A DNA stretch of 64,000 nucleotides from Rhizobium nepotum 39/7 (GTDB lineage: Bacteria > Pseudomonadota > Alphaproteobacteria > Rhizobiales > Rhizobiaceae), in NCBI RefSeq assembly GCF_000949865.1, contig NZ_JWJH01000004.1, positions 186,001-250,000 on the forward strand. Direction: 5' to 3'. A program made the translations under genes and the position numbers. The notes under the pieces were generated by a model. It was not told the origin of the DNA, did no database searches, and was given only the letters and a program-made list of their open reading frames with translations. Numbering within the stretch: the stretch's first letter is position 1; each line of letters begins with the position of its first letter. Positions 28,071-37,082 of this stretch are shown in pieces.

Positions 28071-29593
28071 CAAAGGGACTCCAGAAAAGCCAGCAAAGCC
28101 TGCCGGTCGGATTTTTGCAAGGCGGCAAAGGCGTCGCGCGCGCTCTCGCCTTCGCCGCTGTGCCATAATATCGCTTCTGTCGGGCTGCGCGCCCGCCCGT
28201 CATGCAGGTAGAAACCGTTGCCGTTCACGCTTTGCGTCAGGCCGATACCCCAGAGCGGCTGGGTTCGCCACTCGCGTCCGCTTGCTTCGCCTACTTGCTG
28301 GCCGTCCGCAAGCGCCTCGCCCATGTCGTGCAGTAGAAAATCGGAATAGGGCCAAATCAGCTGGAAAGAATGCATGGGGTCGGCGTCGTCACGGCGAGTG
28401 ACGAATTTCGGTATATGGCAGGATGCGCAGCCGGATGCGTAGAAAAGCTGCTTCCCCTGCAAAACGGCGGGATCACCCACATTGCGACGCTGTGGCACTG
28501 CGAGGTTCTCGGTGTAGAATGTCACGAGATCGAGAATGGGGTCGGGGGCTTCCACTGGCCCTAGCCGCGGCTGCACGCCGGTCGGCATGGCAAGACAGTC
28601 CTTCTGGACATCGGTGCAATCGCCAGAGGCGTTTGGAGCCTCCGGCGTGGAGATGCCGATATCGTGGGAAAAGGCGCCGGCGCTTTGATCGCGCACGCTG
28701 GCATTCTGGGCTTTCCAGCCAAACCGCCCGAGTTTCACCTCGCCGGTCCGGTGATCCCGCACAAAGGCCGGACGACCGGAAATACCATCGCTATTTTTGT
28801 CGTCCGGATCTGCGCCGGCCAGGATGTCGGCCTCGGCAATGGCCTCGATCAGCCCAAGCCCGAGGGTGGGCATGGCGACGCGTGCCGACAATGTCGTATC
28901 GGCGCCTAGCGGGCCATATTGCAGGTCCGCCACGGCGTAGTCGGGCTTGCGCAGCATCACCACCTCGCCATCGGCCAGCCGCACGGGCTTTTCGGCATAG
29001 GTGACGAGAGGCTTACCCTCTGCCGCGAGGCCGGGAATGGCAAGGTTCTGAAGCTGCCTGCCATAGGTCTCGTCGGGAAAATTCAGCACCTCATGGCGCG
29101 CAATCGCCGCCCGTTCCGCCTCACTGTGGGCCGGTCGGGCCAGCCGCAGAAACATCGAGACGGCATCTTCTCCGGCACGCGGCGGACGGCCTCTACCGTC
29201 CTTCACATGGCAGGTCTGGCAGGATCGGGCGTTATAGAGCGGCCCCAGCCCGTCCGAGGCCTGTGTGGAGGAGGGGGAAGACACCCAGAGCTTCTGGAAC
29301 AGCGCGTTGCCGAGCTTGAAATCCTGTTTCCGCTCGAACGTCATCGTGGCGGAAGGATGCGAAAACGCGCCGCTGTCGGGTTTATTGGTGCTGGTCGTTG
29401 CCCCGGCGGACATCGCTTCGAAGGGTTCCGGCCGGGTAAAATCCGTCGTCGGCGCGGTCACGGTGTCAACGCGCCTGCGGTCTTTCTCCGTCAGATCGTC
29501 ACGAAGCGGCGCGGCAAGCGTCATCGATGCCACAAGGCAGGCTGCCCCGGCGAAGAAGAACGGCTTGCTGATCGACGGCGGCAAAAACTGCAT
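28070..29593 (-). CDS. Di-haem oxidoreductase (periplasmic c-type cytochrome)
   Basis: 507 aa with an N-terminal signal sequence (hydrophobic 11-28, cleavage near TLAAP) and two CxxCH haem-c sites: C125-QTCH129 and CASCHIPK near residue 400. This is the di-haem oxidoreductase (DUF1111) type usually found next to imelysins. It may oxidise or reduce iron at the periplasmic side, a role inferred from context. It follows irpA after 40 bases and overlaps the next imelysin by one base. Confidence 0.92.
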   Translation of the reverse strand: MQFLPPSISKPFFFAGAACLVASMTLAAPLRDDLTEKDRRRVDTVTAPTTDFTRPEPFEAMSAGATTSTNKPDSGAFSHPSATMTFERKQDFKLGNALFQKLWVSSPSSTQASDGLGPLYNARSCQTCHVKDGRGRPPRAGEDAVSMFLRLARPAHSEAERAAIARHEVLNFPDETYGRQLQNLAIPGLAAEGKPLVTYAEKPVRLADGEVVMLRKPDYAVADLQYGPLGADTTLSARVAMPTLGLGLIEAIAEADILAGADPDDKNSDGISGRPAFVRDHRTGEVKLGRFGWKAQNASVRDQSAGAFSHDIGISTPEAPNASGDCTDVQKDCLAMPTGVQPRLGPVEAPDPILDLVTFYTENLAVPQRRNVGDPAVLQGKQLFYASGCASCHIPKFVTRRDDADPMHSFQLIWPYSDFLLHDMGEALADGQQVGEASGREWRTQPLWGIGLTQSVNGNGFYLHDGRARSPTEAILWHSGEGESARDAFAALQKSDRQALLAFLESL

Positions 29594-29633
29594 GGGAGTA
29601 ACGGGCCGCAACGGGTTGCGGCCCGTCCGCTGC

Positions 29634-30911
29634 CTACTTGAAGACAGTGTTCGGATTGTCGAGGCTGTCGGAACCTTCAAGCTCGATCTTGCCGAGATCG
29701 AGCGCCGCGATGACACGTTCGACGGTTTTCGTCTGGTCGAGGAGGCCGTCGATGGCTGCCTGAACCACGGCGTTGCCTTCCTTGTTGCCTTCGCCGATCA
29801 TCTGGTCGTAGGCCTCGACGGTCTGTGCGCGCTTTTCCATCGCATGCATGGCGTCGAGCGTCTTGTTCAGCTTCGCCGTCATCTCGTCGTTCAGTGCCTT
29901 GTCCTTGGCGCCCACCAGTGCCGACAGCGAGGCGCCGGTCATCTTCGTGCCGTCCACGCGGGTATATTCGCCGGTATAGGCCGAAGCGATGCCGATGGCG
30001 TCGTTAAGATGCGAATTATAGGTGTTGTCGGAGAAGCAATCATGCTCCTCTTCCGGATCGTGCAGCAGAAGGCCGAGCTTCATGCGTTCGCCCGCCAACT
30101 CGCCATAGGAGAGCGAGCCCATGCCGGTGAGAATGGCCGTGAGACCCGCTTTCGGATCGGCTTCCACGGTTTTTGCGGCTTCGCCTTCCGGCGCCCAGGC
30201 GTCCACCATTTCCTGAAGATCCTTGATCAGCAGGGTGGAGGCGGATTTCAGGTAGTCGGCGCGGCGGTCGCAATTGCCGTTCGTGCAGCTTTTCTTGTCA
30301 TAGTCGGTATAGGGGCGGTTGCCCGCGCCGGGTCCGGTGCCGTTCAGGTCCTGACCCCAGAGCAGGAACTCGAGGGCGTGATAACCGGTCGTCACATTGG
30401 CTTCGACATCACCAGCCTCGTGCAGGCTTTCGATCAGTTCGGGCGTGATCTTCGAGGCATCTACCTCTTCGCCGCTGATCTTGATCTTCGGATTGGCGAT
30501 GATGTTTGCGACATACAGCTCGTTCTCGTCGCTTTCGGTGCCGTAGGAACCGTCGACATAATCGATCAGGCCTTCATCCAGCGGCCAGGCGTTGACCTTG
30601 CCTTCCCATGCGTCGACCACAGGGTTGCCGAAACGGTAGACTTCGGACTGCTGGTAGGGAACGCGCGCCTTGATCCAGGCTTCGCGTGCGGCCTTCAGCG
30701 TTTCTGCGCCCGGCGTTGCGATCAGGGCATCGATCGCCTTGTCCAGCGTCTTCGCCGTGGTGAGCGAATCCTCGTATTTCGCATGCGCGACATCGGCATA
30801 ATGCTTGACGACAGCGGCGGCGTCGGTCGCGGCGCGGGCGGGAAGCGCTATGAAAGCCGCCGATGCGGCCAGAAGCGCGAAAGACGCGCTGAGAATTGTT
30901 TTGCGGATCAT
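29634..30911 (-). CDS. irpA: Imelysin family iron-regulated protein (IrpA-like)
   Basis: 425 aa with a clear Sec signal peptide (MIRKTILSASFALL... cleaved near PARA/ATD) and two imelysin halves. The intact GxHxxE motif is G176-Y-H178-A-L-E181, followed by FLLWGQD. A cysteine pair in CTNGNCDRR may form a disulfide. Imelysins are periplasmic proteins induced by iron limitation. First gene of a four-gene unit with AAGGAGAGG before the ATG. An inverted repeat of iron-responsive type lies about 80-97 bases upstream. The symbol is by family. Confidence 0.92.
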   Translation of the reverse strand: MIRKTILSASFALLAASAAFIALPARAATDAAAVVKHYADVAHAKYEDSLTTAKTLDKAIDALIATPGAETLKAAREAWIKARVPYQQSEVYRFGNPVVDAWEGKVNAWPLDEGLIDYVDGSYGTESDENELYVANIIANPKIKISGEEVDASKITPELIESLHEAGDVEANVTTGYHALEFLLWGQDLNGTGPGAGNRPYTDYDKKSCTNGNCDRRADYLKSASTLLIKDLQEMVDAWAPEGEAAKTVEADPKAGLTAILTGMGSLSYGELAGERMKLGLLLHDPEEEHDCFSDNTYNSHLNDAIGIASAYTGEYTRVDGTKMTGASLSALVGAKDKALNDEMTAKLNKTLDAMHAMEKRAQTVEAYDQMIGEGNKEGNAVVQAAIDGLLDQTKTVERVIAALDLGKIELEGSDSLDNPNTVFK

Positions 30912-30991
30912 GATCCCTCTCCTTGGGCAGGCATGAAATTACTTCACGCTGCGGCAAGCGAGTTCTGACCCAATCACAAACTTGTGTCAAA

Positions 30992-31008
30992 CATTCTAGT
31001 TTAGAATG
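30992..31008. promoter_or_regulatory. Inverted repeat upstream of the iron cluster, candidate Irr/Fur-type box
   Basis: CATTCTA-GTT-TAGAATG, 7-bp perfect arms, centred about 90 bases upstream of the irpA-like ATG. TTCTA/TAGAA arms resemble the iron control element (ICE) bound by Irr in rhizobia, whose consensus has TTTAGAA and TTCTAAA arms. The match is not exact. Confidence 0.55.
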
Positions 31009-31065
31009 CTTTGAAACAAGCTGTGCGGCATTTTCCAAGTAAAATCAGCGCGTGCAAAACCTGTT

Positions 31066-32355
31066 TCAGGCTTTGCGTTTCATCACGCAGAAGAAGAAAC
31101 CATCCGTATCTGTGGTTGCAGGCGTCAGCGTCACAGTCTTTCCGTCGGAGGAATGCGGTTTGTTCGCATTGCCGCCAAAAGTCGTCTGCCAGCGTTCCAG
31201 TGCCGAGCCGATGTAGAATTGCGGATTTTCCTCGCAGAAGCGCCTGACCTGCTGTTCGTTTTCTTCGGGCAGAACCGAACAGGTGACATAAAGCAGCTCG
31301 CCGCCCGGGCGCACGAAACCCTTGGCTTGCGACAGCGCTTCGCCTTGCTGCTGCACGCGTTCTTCCAGATTGCGTGTCGTCAGCCGCCATTTGGTGTCGG
31401 GGCGCCGGCGCCATGTGCCCGTGCCGGTGCAGGGTGCATCCACCAGAACGCGGTCGAATTTTTCATGGAATGGGACAAGCCCGGCTGCGCGGTCATGAAC
31501 CTGCACATTGCGGGTGCCAGCCCGCTTCAGCCGCTCGATGATCGGCGCGAGCCGCTTGCGATCGGCGTCGAAGGCGTGGACCTGACCTTTGTTGTTCATG
31601 CTGGCGGCCATGGCCAGCGTCTTGCCGCCACCACCGGCGCAATAGTCGAGGATCTGTTCGCCCTCATGCGCGCCGGCAAGATCGGCGACGATCTGCGATC
31701 CCTCGTCCTGCACTTCGAACCAGCCTTTCTGGAAAGACAGTTCGGCGGTCACGTTCGGCAGGCGGGAGGCACCTTCGCCGGCGGGGATGCGTACACCCTG
31801 ACGGGCGATATGCGTGGCTTCCGCACCGCTCTCCGCCAGCGCCTTTAGCACCTTGTCGCGGGTGGCTTTCAGTGTGTTGGCGCGCAGATCAAGTGTCGGG
31901 CGCTGGTTCAGCGCCTGTGCCTCGGCAAGCCAGCCCTCTCCAAACGCCGTCTCGAAAGAGGATTGAACCCAGTCGGGAATGTCGCCCTGAATATGGGCTG
32001 GTGCATCGGAGAGAGAACGGGAAAGAAAGGCCTGTTGCCTTTCTTCGTCGGGCGCGGCGGGGGCAAACTTGTCGCCGTCGAATTCAGCCGCCAATCCCGA
32101 AAAGTTTTTGCCCCATTGCCGCAGCAACACGGCATAGCCAAGCGAGGCGGCGCTGTCGTCATCCATCAGCCAGGCGTGCGACAGTTTCATGCGCAGTGCG
32201 TCGTAGACGATGTTGCCGATCGCGGCCCTATCACCGGATCCGGCAAAACGGTGCGCAAGTCCCCAGTCCTTCAAGGCATCGGCAACGGGACGCCTGCGTC
32301 CCTCAATATCCGCCAATACTTCGATTGCTCCGGCCAAACGCCCGCCTAAACGCAT
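31066..32355 (-). CDS. RsmB-type 16S rRNA (cytosine-C5) methyltransferase
   Basis: 429 aa. An N-terminal NusB-like/RNA-binding region (about 1-150) is followed by a SAM-dependent methyltransferase domain with ILDYCAGGGGKTLAMAA (motif I) near 235, the catalytic VDAPCTGTGTWRRRPD (motif IV) near 310, and the second active-site cysteine in VTCSVLPEEN (motif VI) near 360. The family methylates C967 of 16S rRNA (RsmB) or related cytosines; the exact position here is inferred. It reads toward the window start and ends 58 bases short of the irpA inverted repeat. Confidence 0.9.
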   Translation of the reverse strand: MRLGGRLAGAIEVLADIEGRRRPVADALKDWGLAHRFAGSGDRAAIGNIVYDALRMKLSHAWLMDDDSAASLGYAVLLRQWGKNFSGLAAEFDGDKFAPAAPDEERQQAFLSRSLSDAPAHIQGDIPDWVQSSFETAFGEGWLAEAQALNQRPTLDLRANTLKATRDKVLKALAESGAEATHIARQGVRIPAGEGASRLPNVTAELSFQKGWFEVQDEGSQIVADLAGAHEGEQILDYCAGGGGKTLAMAASMNNKGQVHAFDADRKRLAPIIERLKRAGTRNVQVHDRAAGLVPFHEKFDRVLVDAPCTGTGTWRRRPDTKWRLTTRNLEERVQQQGEALSQAKGFVRPGGELLYVTCSVLPEENEQQVRRFCEENPQFYIGSALERWQTTFGGNANKPHSSDGKTVTLTPATTDTDGFFFCVMKRKA

Positions 32356-32415
32356 TGTCTACCTCATTTTGCTGATAAGCCGGTTGGTAGACGCGAATGG
32401 CGGCAAGGGCAAGGC

Positions 32416-32784
32416 TCAATCGGCGCTGACGATCTCGTAGCAAACCTTGGCGGTGCCGGAATTGATCATACCGATGTTCTTTGCGGCCGCCTTGGAGAGA
32501 TCGAGAACGCGACCCTTGATGAACGGGCCGCGGTCGTTGATGCGCACTACCACGGCCTTGCCGTTGCGGGCGTTCGTTACCTTGACCTTGGTGCCGAACC
32601 GCAGCGAGCGGTGAGCGGCGGTCATGTTGGCGGCGTTCATGCGCTCGCCAGAAGCAGTCTTGGAGGTCAACGCATACCACGATGCCCCTCCACAACCATT
32701 TGCCGCATTCGCCTGAAGAGGCGCGATGATCGAACAGGCGGCTATAGTTGCAGCGGTGAAAGTTATACGACGGATATTCAACAA
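32416..32784 (-). CDS. rlpA: RlpA-like septal ring lytic transglycosylase, short form
   Basis: 122 aa. A signal peptide (hydrophobic 8-22, cleavage near ANA) is followed by a compact double-psi beta-barrel, [16 protein letters not shown] to the C-terminus. The conserved acid in RINDRGPF (D84) and a Glu in SGERMN (E47) match RlpA active-site positions. There is no SPOR domain and no lipobox, so it lacks the septal peptidoglycan-binding module of classical RlpA. It probably acts on cell-wall glycan in the periplasm. Its upstream 430-bp region is unusually structured. Confidence 0.85.
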   Translation of the reverse strand: MLNIRRITFTAATIAACSIIAPLQANAANGCGGASWYALTSKTASGERMNAANMTAAHRSLRFGTKVKVTNARNGKAVVVRINDRGPFIKGRVLDLSKAAAKNIGMINSGTAKVCYEIVSAD

Positions 32785-33212
32785 ACTGTGCTTCCCTGAA
32801 AATCGGCCCCGCGCCGATTGATTGTGCCCTTGCTAAACGGCCATAAACTGGCCTGAACGCCTTTTGATGCGAGATTGTAGGGCGAGGGAAAAATGGCGAA
32901 AAAAAGCTAAGCTCAAATCACGAAGTGTTACAGCCTGTAATATTCGTGATCATTAGCCGGAAATGCGTCGTCTGGCTCTTCCTGTCACAATTCAGGAAAA
33001 ATAATGCAGAATCAACGCTCAATGGGAATGCTATTGCAAGTCACGGCTTCGTGAATCCACTTCACGAAAAGTGAGTGAAATATTTTTCTAATGACTACGA
33101 TTTTAGCGAATTTTGTTGGGTTAATAAAATCTTAATTGGCTAAAATGCGACGAAAACCATCCGCAAAACCGGGTTTGGAAGGATTTTTCATCGCTTTCCG
33201 TGAGGGGATTCC
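32785..33212. other. 430-bp AT-rich intergenic region with nested inverted repeats
   Basis: No convincing gene. It holds a nested hairpin at 32917-32950 (ATCACGAA...TTCGTGAT enclosing TTACAG-C-CTGTAA), TTCCTG...CAGGAA at 32979-32998, and TTCGTGAA-TCCAC-TTCACGAA at 33048-33068. The heptamer TTCGTGA or its complement thus occurs four times. TTAA-N7-TTAA at 33121-33135 resembles a CtrA site. The region is upstream of rlpA and downstream of the epimerase-like gene. Confidence 0.6.
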
Positions 33213-34085
33213 TCAGCCTCGCCAGAGACCGTTTTTCCACAATTGGGTCAGCGATATTTTATATTCCGGGAACCTGAAATTGAAGCCGAGACCACGGATT
33301 TTGGCGTTGGAAACGCGCTTGTTCTCACCATAGAAGGAACGGGCCATCGGCGTCAGATCGGCGGTCTCGAATGCCTGTTCAGGCGGCGGTTCGACGCCCA
33401 TCAGCGTGGCGGCGAAGCTTACCACATCCTGCGGCGGGCCGGGCTCGTCATCCGTCACATTGAAGATGCCGTGTTGGTTTTTCCCTGCCAGGAAGGCAAG
33501 GGCCGCGCCGATATCCTCGACCCGGATGCGGTTGAACACCTGATCTTTCTTCACCAGCCTTCGCGCAGTGCCCTTCTCGAAATTCATGAAGGCATTGCGT
33601 CCGGGGCCGTAAATTCCGGAAAGACGCATGATGGCAAGCGGCAGATCGGCCTTTTGAGCGGCCGCAGCCCAGGCGGTTTCGGCGACAACCCGCTCCATCG
33701 AACGGGCGGAGACCGGGCGGCACGGAGTTTCCTCGTCCACCCATGCGCCGTCATGGTCGCCATAAACGCCGACGGTGGAGAGATAGGCCAGCCATTTGAG
33801 GTTGGGCAGGTGCTTTTTCAGATCGTCGCCCAGAAGCGCAACCAGCGGGTCGCCATCCTTGCCGGGTGCGATGGATTGCACGAGATGGGTGACATTGGCC
33901 ATTGCGGCGACGAGGTCGTTATTCAGATGGGCGCCATCGAACAGCAACGGCGTCATGCCAGCCGCCGCAAGGCTTGCGAACTTGTCTTTACTGCGCGTGG
34001 TGCCTGATATCGTTGCGGCCTCGGTTTTCAGCGCGTTTGAAATGGCCTTGCCCGAATATCCCGCGCCGAAAATCATCACATGCAT
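33213..34085 (-). CDS. NAD(P)-dependent epimerase/SDR-like protein (YeeZ type)
   Basis: 290 aa extended-SDR protein. The N-terminal Rossmann loop is FGAGYSGKAI (residues 6-15) with an Arg-containing segment SGTTRSKDK favouring NADP. The active-site region YLSTVGVYGDHDGAWVDE carries Ser and Tyr of an atypical YxxxN-type site. The LSGIYGPGRNA region follows. Enzymatic substrate unknown. The gene lies 3 bases downstream of queG on the same strand, so the two are probably co-transcribed. Confidence 0.85.
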   Translation of the reverse strand: MHVMIFGAGYSGKAISNALKTEAATISGTTRSKDKFASLAAAGMTPLLFDGAHLNNDLVAAMANVTHLVQSIAPGKDGDPLVALLGDDLKKHLPNLKWLAYLSTVGVYGDHDGAWVDEETPCRPVSARSMERVVAETAWAAAAQKADLPLAIMRLSGIYGPGRNAFMNFEKGTARRLVKKDQVFNRIRVEDIGAALAFLAGKNQHGIFNVTDDEPGPPQDVVSFAATLMGVEPPPEQAFETADLTPMARSFYGENKRVSNAKIRGLGFNFRFPEYKISLTQLWKNGLWRG

Positions 34086-34088
34086 GGT

Positions 34089-35240
34089 TCACGCCTCTGC
34101 CAGTTGCCATTCCATTTCCGCTTCCGGATCAGGCTCCGGTGCGCGTCCGGCAGAGTATGTACGGAATTCGTCCCTGTCCATAAGCCGCGACAACGCCCAT
34201 GCGGCCATGCCGCGCACCTCCGGCGAAGGGTCTCTTTCAGCAAGCGACTTGCATTGCTCCACGAATTGCCGGTCGCCAGAGTTTCCCGCCGCGATCAGCA
34301 CATTGCGGATGAACCGGTTGCGCCCGATGCGCTTGACCGGTGAACCGCTGAAGAAGCTGCGGAATGCAGCATCGTCCAGCGTCAGCAGGAAGGCGATGGA
34401 AGGTTCCTGCAAATCCTCGCGCGCCTGCAACTTCATCTCGGAGGCGCTGGCCGCGAACTTGTTCCAGGGGCAGGCGGCAAGACAATCGTCGCAGCCATAG
34501 ATGCGGTTGCCGATCATCGGCCGGAACTCGTGCGGGATCGTGCCCTTGTGCTCGATGGTGAGGTAGGAGATGCAGCGGCGCGCATCGAGCTGATAGGGGG
34601 CGGGGAAGGCGGCTGTCGGACAGGCATCGAGACAGGCGCGGCAGGAACCGCAATGGTCCCTCTCCGCCTCGTCCAGACAGAGTTCGGCGGTGGTGAACAT
34701 GCTGCCGAGGAACAGCCAGGAGCCATGGGTGCGGCTGACCAGATTGGTATGCTTGCCCTGCCAGCCGAGACCTGCGGCGGCGGCGAGCGGCTTCTCCATC
34801 ACCGGCGCGGTATCGACGAAGACCTTCACATCCTCACCGGCGCGAGCAGCAAAACGGGTGGCGATCTCCTTCAGCCGTCCTTTGATGACGTCGTGATAGT
34901 CGCGATTGCGGGCATAGACCGAAATGGCTGCCTTGTCCGGTTTGGAAAGTATACCGCGCGGGTCTTCCTCAGGCCCGTAGTTCAACCCGAACATGACGAT
35001 GGAGCGCACGTCGCCCCACAGCGTTTTCGGCTCGGCGCGACGGGCTTCCGTTTCCTCCATCCACGCCATCGTGCCATGGTAACCCTTGTCGAGAAACTGT
35101 CTCAACCGCTCCGGCGCGAGCGGAATGCTGTCCGGGGCGGTGATGCGGCAGAGATCGAAGCCGAGCGAAAGCGCTTCCTGACGAACAAAGTCCGTCAGTT
35201 TGCGCGCGCGTATCCGCTGCTTGTCGCTGGCAACGTCGAT
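34089..35240 (-). CDS. queG: Epoxyqueuosine reductase, apparent ATC start
   Basis: The last step of queuosine synthesis, reducing epoxyqueuosine in tRNA with cobalamin and two [4Fe-4S] clusters. Cluster ligands are [12 protein letters not shown] and [10 protein letters not shown]; the proposed proton-donor Asp lies in [10 protein letters not shown]; a HEAT-like C-terminus follows. The first conventional start is TTG at 35105, but 45 conserved-type codons lie upstream (including [12 protein letters not shown]) and the frame closes at a TAA just 7 codons before ATC 35240. No ATG, GTG or TTG occurs between. AGGAG is 8 bases before the ATC. The resulting 383 aa matches E. coli QueG (379). Gene identity sure; start codon inferred. 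Confidence 0.9.
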   Translation of the reverse strand: MDVASDKQRIRARKLTDFVRQEALSLGFDLCRITAPDSIPLAPERLRQFLDKGYHGTMAWMEETEARRAEPKTLWGDVRSIVMFGLNYGPEEDPRGILSKPDKAAISVYARNRDYHDVIKGRLKEIATRFAARAGEDVKVFVDTAPVMEKPLAAAAGLGWQGKHTNLVSRTHGSWLFLGSMFTTAELCLDEAERDHCGSCRACLDACPTAAFPAPYQLDARRCISYLTIEHKGTIPHEFRPMIGNRIYGCDDCLAACPWNKFAASASEMKLQAREDLQEPSIAFLLTLDDAAFRSFFSGSPVKRIGRNRFIRNVLIAAGNSGDRQFVEQCKSLAERDPSPEVRGMAAWALSRLMDRDEFRTYSAGRAPEPDPEAEMEWQLAEA

Positions 35241-35319
35241 GGTCGTTTCTCCTGCGGGTTACTCTGCGACATATATATGCGTAGCTACACGCCGCAGCAA
35301 ATAACCGGGAGGCCGGAAT

Positions 35320-36012
35320 TTAGAAATCCAGATCGGCGTAGTGGGAGGAGGGGGCAAGGCGCGGAATGCGCTCGCTGAGGAACGGCCGGAAGGACGGGCG
35401 TGATTTCAGCCGCTGGTACCATTCCTTGGCGATGGGCGCTTCGAGCCAGTTGATCTCGCCGAGATAGTCCAGCACCGAAACACCGGCGGCGGCGGCAAGG
35501 TCGGCATAGCTCAGCCGGTCGCCGGCAAGCCAGGTGCGCGAACCCGCTAGCCATTCCAGATATTTGATGTGCTGACGAACATTATTGCGGGCAGTACGCA
35601 GAAGCTTGGAATCCGGCGGTCCGCCACCCTGTGCGGCCGTCATCTGCAATTTATAGACCCGTTCCCGCACCAGCGGCCGGGTCACGTCGTTCTCCATCTT
35701 CTGCAGGAACCATTCCGTCAGGCGGCGGATTTCCGCCCGCTGAAACGGGTCTTCCGCCAGCAAGCGCCTGTCGCGCTTCAAGACCCCGTGCGTTTCGTCG
35801 AGAAACTCGGCAAGCACGTAGGGCCCGCTGAGGGATCGCATATTATCATCAAGATAGACCGGCAGGGTGCCCGCCGGGTTCAGCGCCAGAAACTCCCGCC
35901 TTCTTTCCCACGGCTGTTCCTCGACGAGATCGGTCTGGAACCCGTATTCCGAAAGGATCAGACGAACGAACCGGGATGCGGTCGACATCGGAGAATGATA
36001 GAGAGTTGGCAT
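35320..36012 (-). CDS. fzlA: GST-fold protein, FzlA-like cell-division factor
   Basis: 230 aa glutathione S-transferase fold: thioredoxin-like domain (1-80; ASRFVRLILSEYGF, NPAGTLPVYLD) and helical domain (85-215). The C-terminal tail ends YADLDF, with Asp at residue 227. In Caulobacter the GST homologue FzlA binds FtsZ and promotes constriction, and a C-terminal Asp227 is functionally important there; Agrobacterium also has an FzlA. Length and tail fit that group better than a detoxifying GST. It lies upstream of queG with a 79-base gap. Confidence 0.68.
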   Translation of the reverse strand: MPTLYHSPMSTASRFVRLILSEYGFQTDLVEEQPWERRREFLALNPAGTLPVYLDDNMRSLSGPYVLAEFLDETHGVLKRDRRLLAEDPFQRAEIRRLTEWFLQKMENDVTRPLVRERVYKLQMTAAQGGGPPDSKLLRTARNNVRQHIKYLEWLAGSRTWLAGDRLSYADLAAAAGVSVLDYLGEINWLEAPIAKEWYQRLKSRPSFRPFLSERIPRLAPSSHYADLDF

Positions 36013-36170
36013 CGGTACTCAATTTTTACGATTGGTTGTCATGATCGGCATTTGCCGGAAAACTTTTTCAGTTTCGCTTCATCAAGACGCTATAAGAGCT
36101 TGGCTACTTTAAAACAAGTTTAACGCAATTGCTTTCCATTGCCGCTTCCCCCTGAAAAAAAGGATACCTC

Positions 36171-36977
36171 ATGGGTGACCAATCGATCATCAGCGCGCTT
36201 CTGCTGGGCATCATCGAGGGTCTGACGGAGTTCATTCCCGTTTCCTCAACGGCGCACGTCCTGCTGGCCGGCCATTTCCTCGGCTTCAAATCGCCGGGCA
36301 ACACCTTTGCCGTGCTCATCCAGCTCGGCGCGATCCTTGCGATCCTTCTTGTGTATTTTCAAAAGCTTGTATCGATCGCCACGGCGATGCCGACAAGCGC
36401 CAAAGCGCGCCGCTTCGTGCTGGCCGTCGCCGTTGCCTTCCTGCCAGCGGCAGTCATCGGCGCTCTGGCGCATGATTTTATCAAGACGGTGCTGTTCGAA
36501 ACGCCGATGCTCATTTGCGTCGTCTTGATTGTCGGCGGAGTGATATTGCTCGCCGTCGACCGGATGCCGCTTAAACCGAAATATACCGACATCATGGATT
36601 ATCCGCCGTCGCTTGCCTTCAAGATCGGCCTGTTCCAGTGCCTTGCTATGATTCCCGGCACCTCCCGGTCCGGCGCCACCATTGTCGGCGCGCTATTGAT
36701 GGGCACGGACAAGCGCTCCGCCGCCGAATTCTCGTTTTTCCTGGCGATGCCGACCATGCTCGGCGCTTTTACCCTCGATCTCTACAAGAACCGGGATGCG
36801 CTGAGCTTCGATGATGGCGCGCTGATCGCCGTCGGTTTCATTGCCGCTTTTGTTTCCGGCCTTTTCGTCGTGCGCTCGCTGCTGGACTTCGTCTCGCGAC
36901 GTGGCTTTGCACCCTTCGCCTGGTGGCGCATCGTCATCGGCTCGCTCGGTCTGGTAGCGCTTCTGGTCTTCGGCTGA
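36171..36977 (+). CDS. uppP: Undecaprenyl-diphosphatase
   Basis: 268 aa multi-spanning membrane protein (BacA/UppP) that dephosphorylates undecaprenyl diphosphate to recycle the lipid carrier of peptidoglycan and O-antigen, and gives bacitracin resistance. The signature [17 protein letters not shown] (16-32) and the catalytic-region [15 protein letters not shown] (near 163-177) are both present. AAAGGAT precedes the ATG. A bidirectional terminator follows. Confidence 0.97.
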   Translation: MGDQSIISALLLGIIEGLTEFIPVSSTAHVLLAGHFLGFKSPGNTFAVLIQLGAILAILLVYFQKLVSIATAMPTSAKARRFVLAVAVAFLPAAVIGALAHDFIKTVLFETPMLICVVLIVGGVILLAVDRMPLKPKYTDIMDYPPSLAFKIGLFQCLAMIPGTSRSGATIVGALLMGTDKRSAAEFSFFLAMPTMLGAFTLDLYKNRDALSFDDGALIAVGFIAAFVSGLFVVRSLLDFVSRRGFAPFAWWRIVIGSLGLVALLVFG

Positions 36978-37025
36978 GCCGGTTTTAGAAATAGCCGCCC
37001 GTTTTCGATGGCCGGACTGAAAATA

Positions 37026-37065
37026 AAAAAAAGCGCCCCGGAAAACCGGAGGCGCTTTTTCTTTG
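37026..37065. terminator. Bidirectional terminator between uppP and a small secreted protein gene
   Basis: AAAAAGCGCC-CCGG-AAAA-CCGG-A-GGCGCTTTTT forms a long stem (37028-37060) with poly-T on the plus strand and T-rich sequence on the minus strand. It serves convergent uppP and the gene at 37083-37238. Confidence 0.9.
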
Positions 37066-37082
37066 AAGCTTATGAAAGCTGA

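Noticed and set aside
29265..30968. 567-codon plus-strand frame opposite irpA and the di-haem gene
   Set aside because: The minus-strand proteins have signal peptides and haem motifs; the plus frame has no domain or Shine-Dalgarno.
33136..33333. 65-codon plus-strand frame starting in the rlpA upstream region
   Set aside because: No Shine-Dalgarno, runs into the 3' end of the epimerase-like gene, and composition is not protein-like.
35038..35105. TTG at 35105 as the queG start
   Set aside because: It would delete the N-terminal segment that QueG proteins normally carry and gives a protein 41 residues shorter than E. coli QueG.
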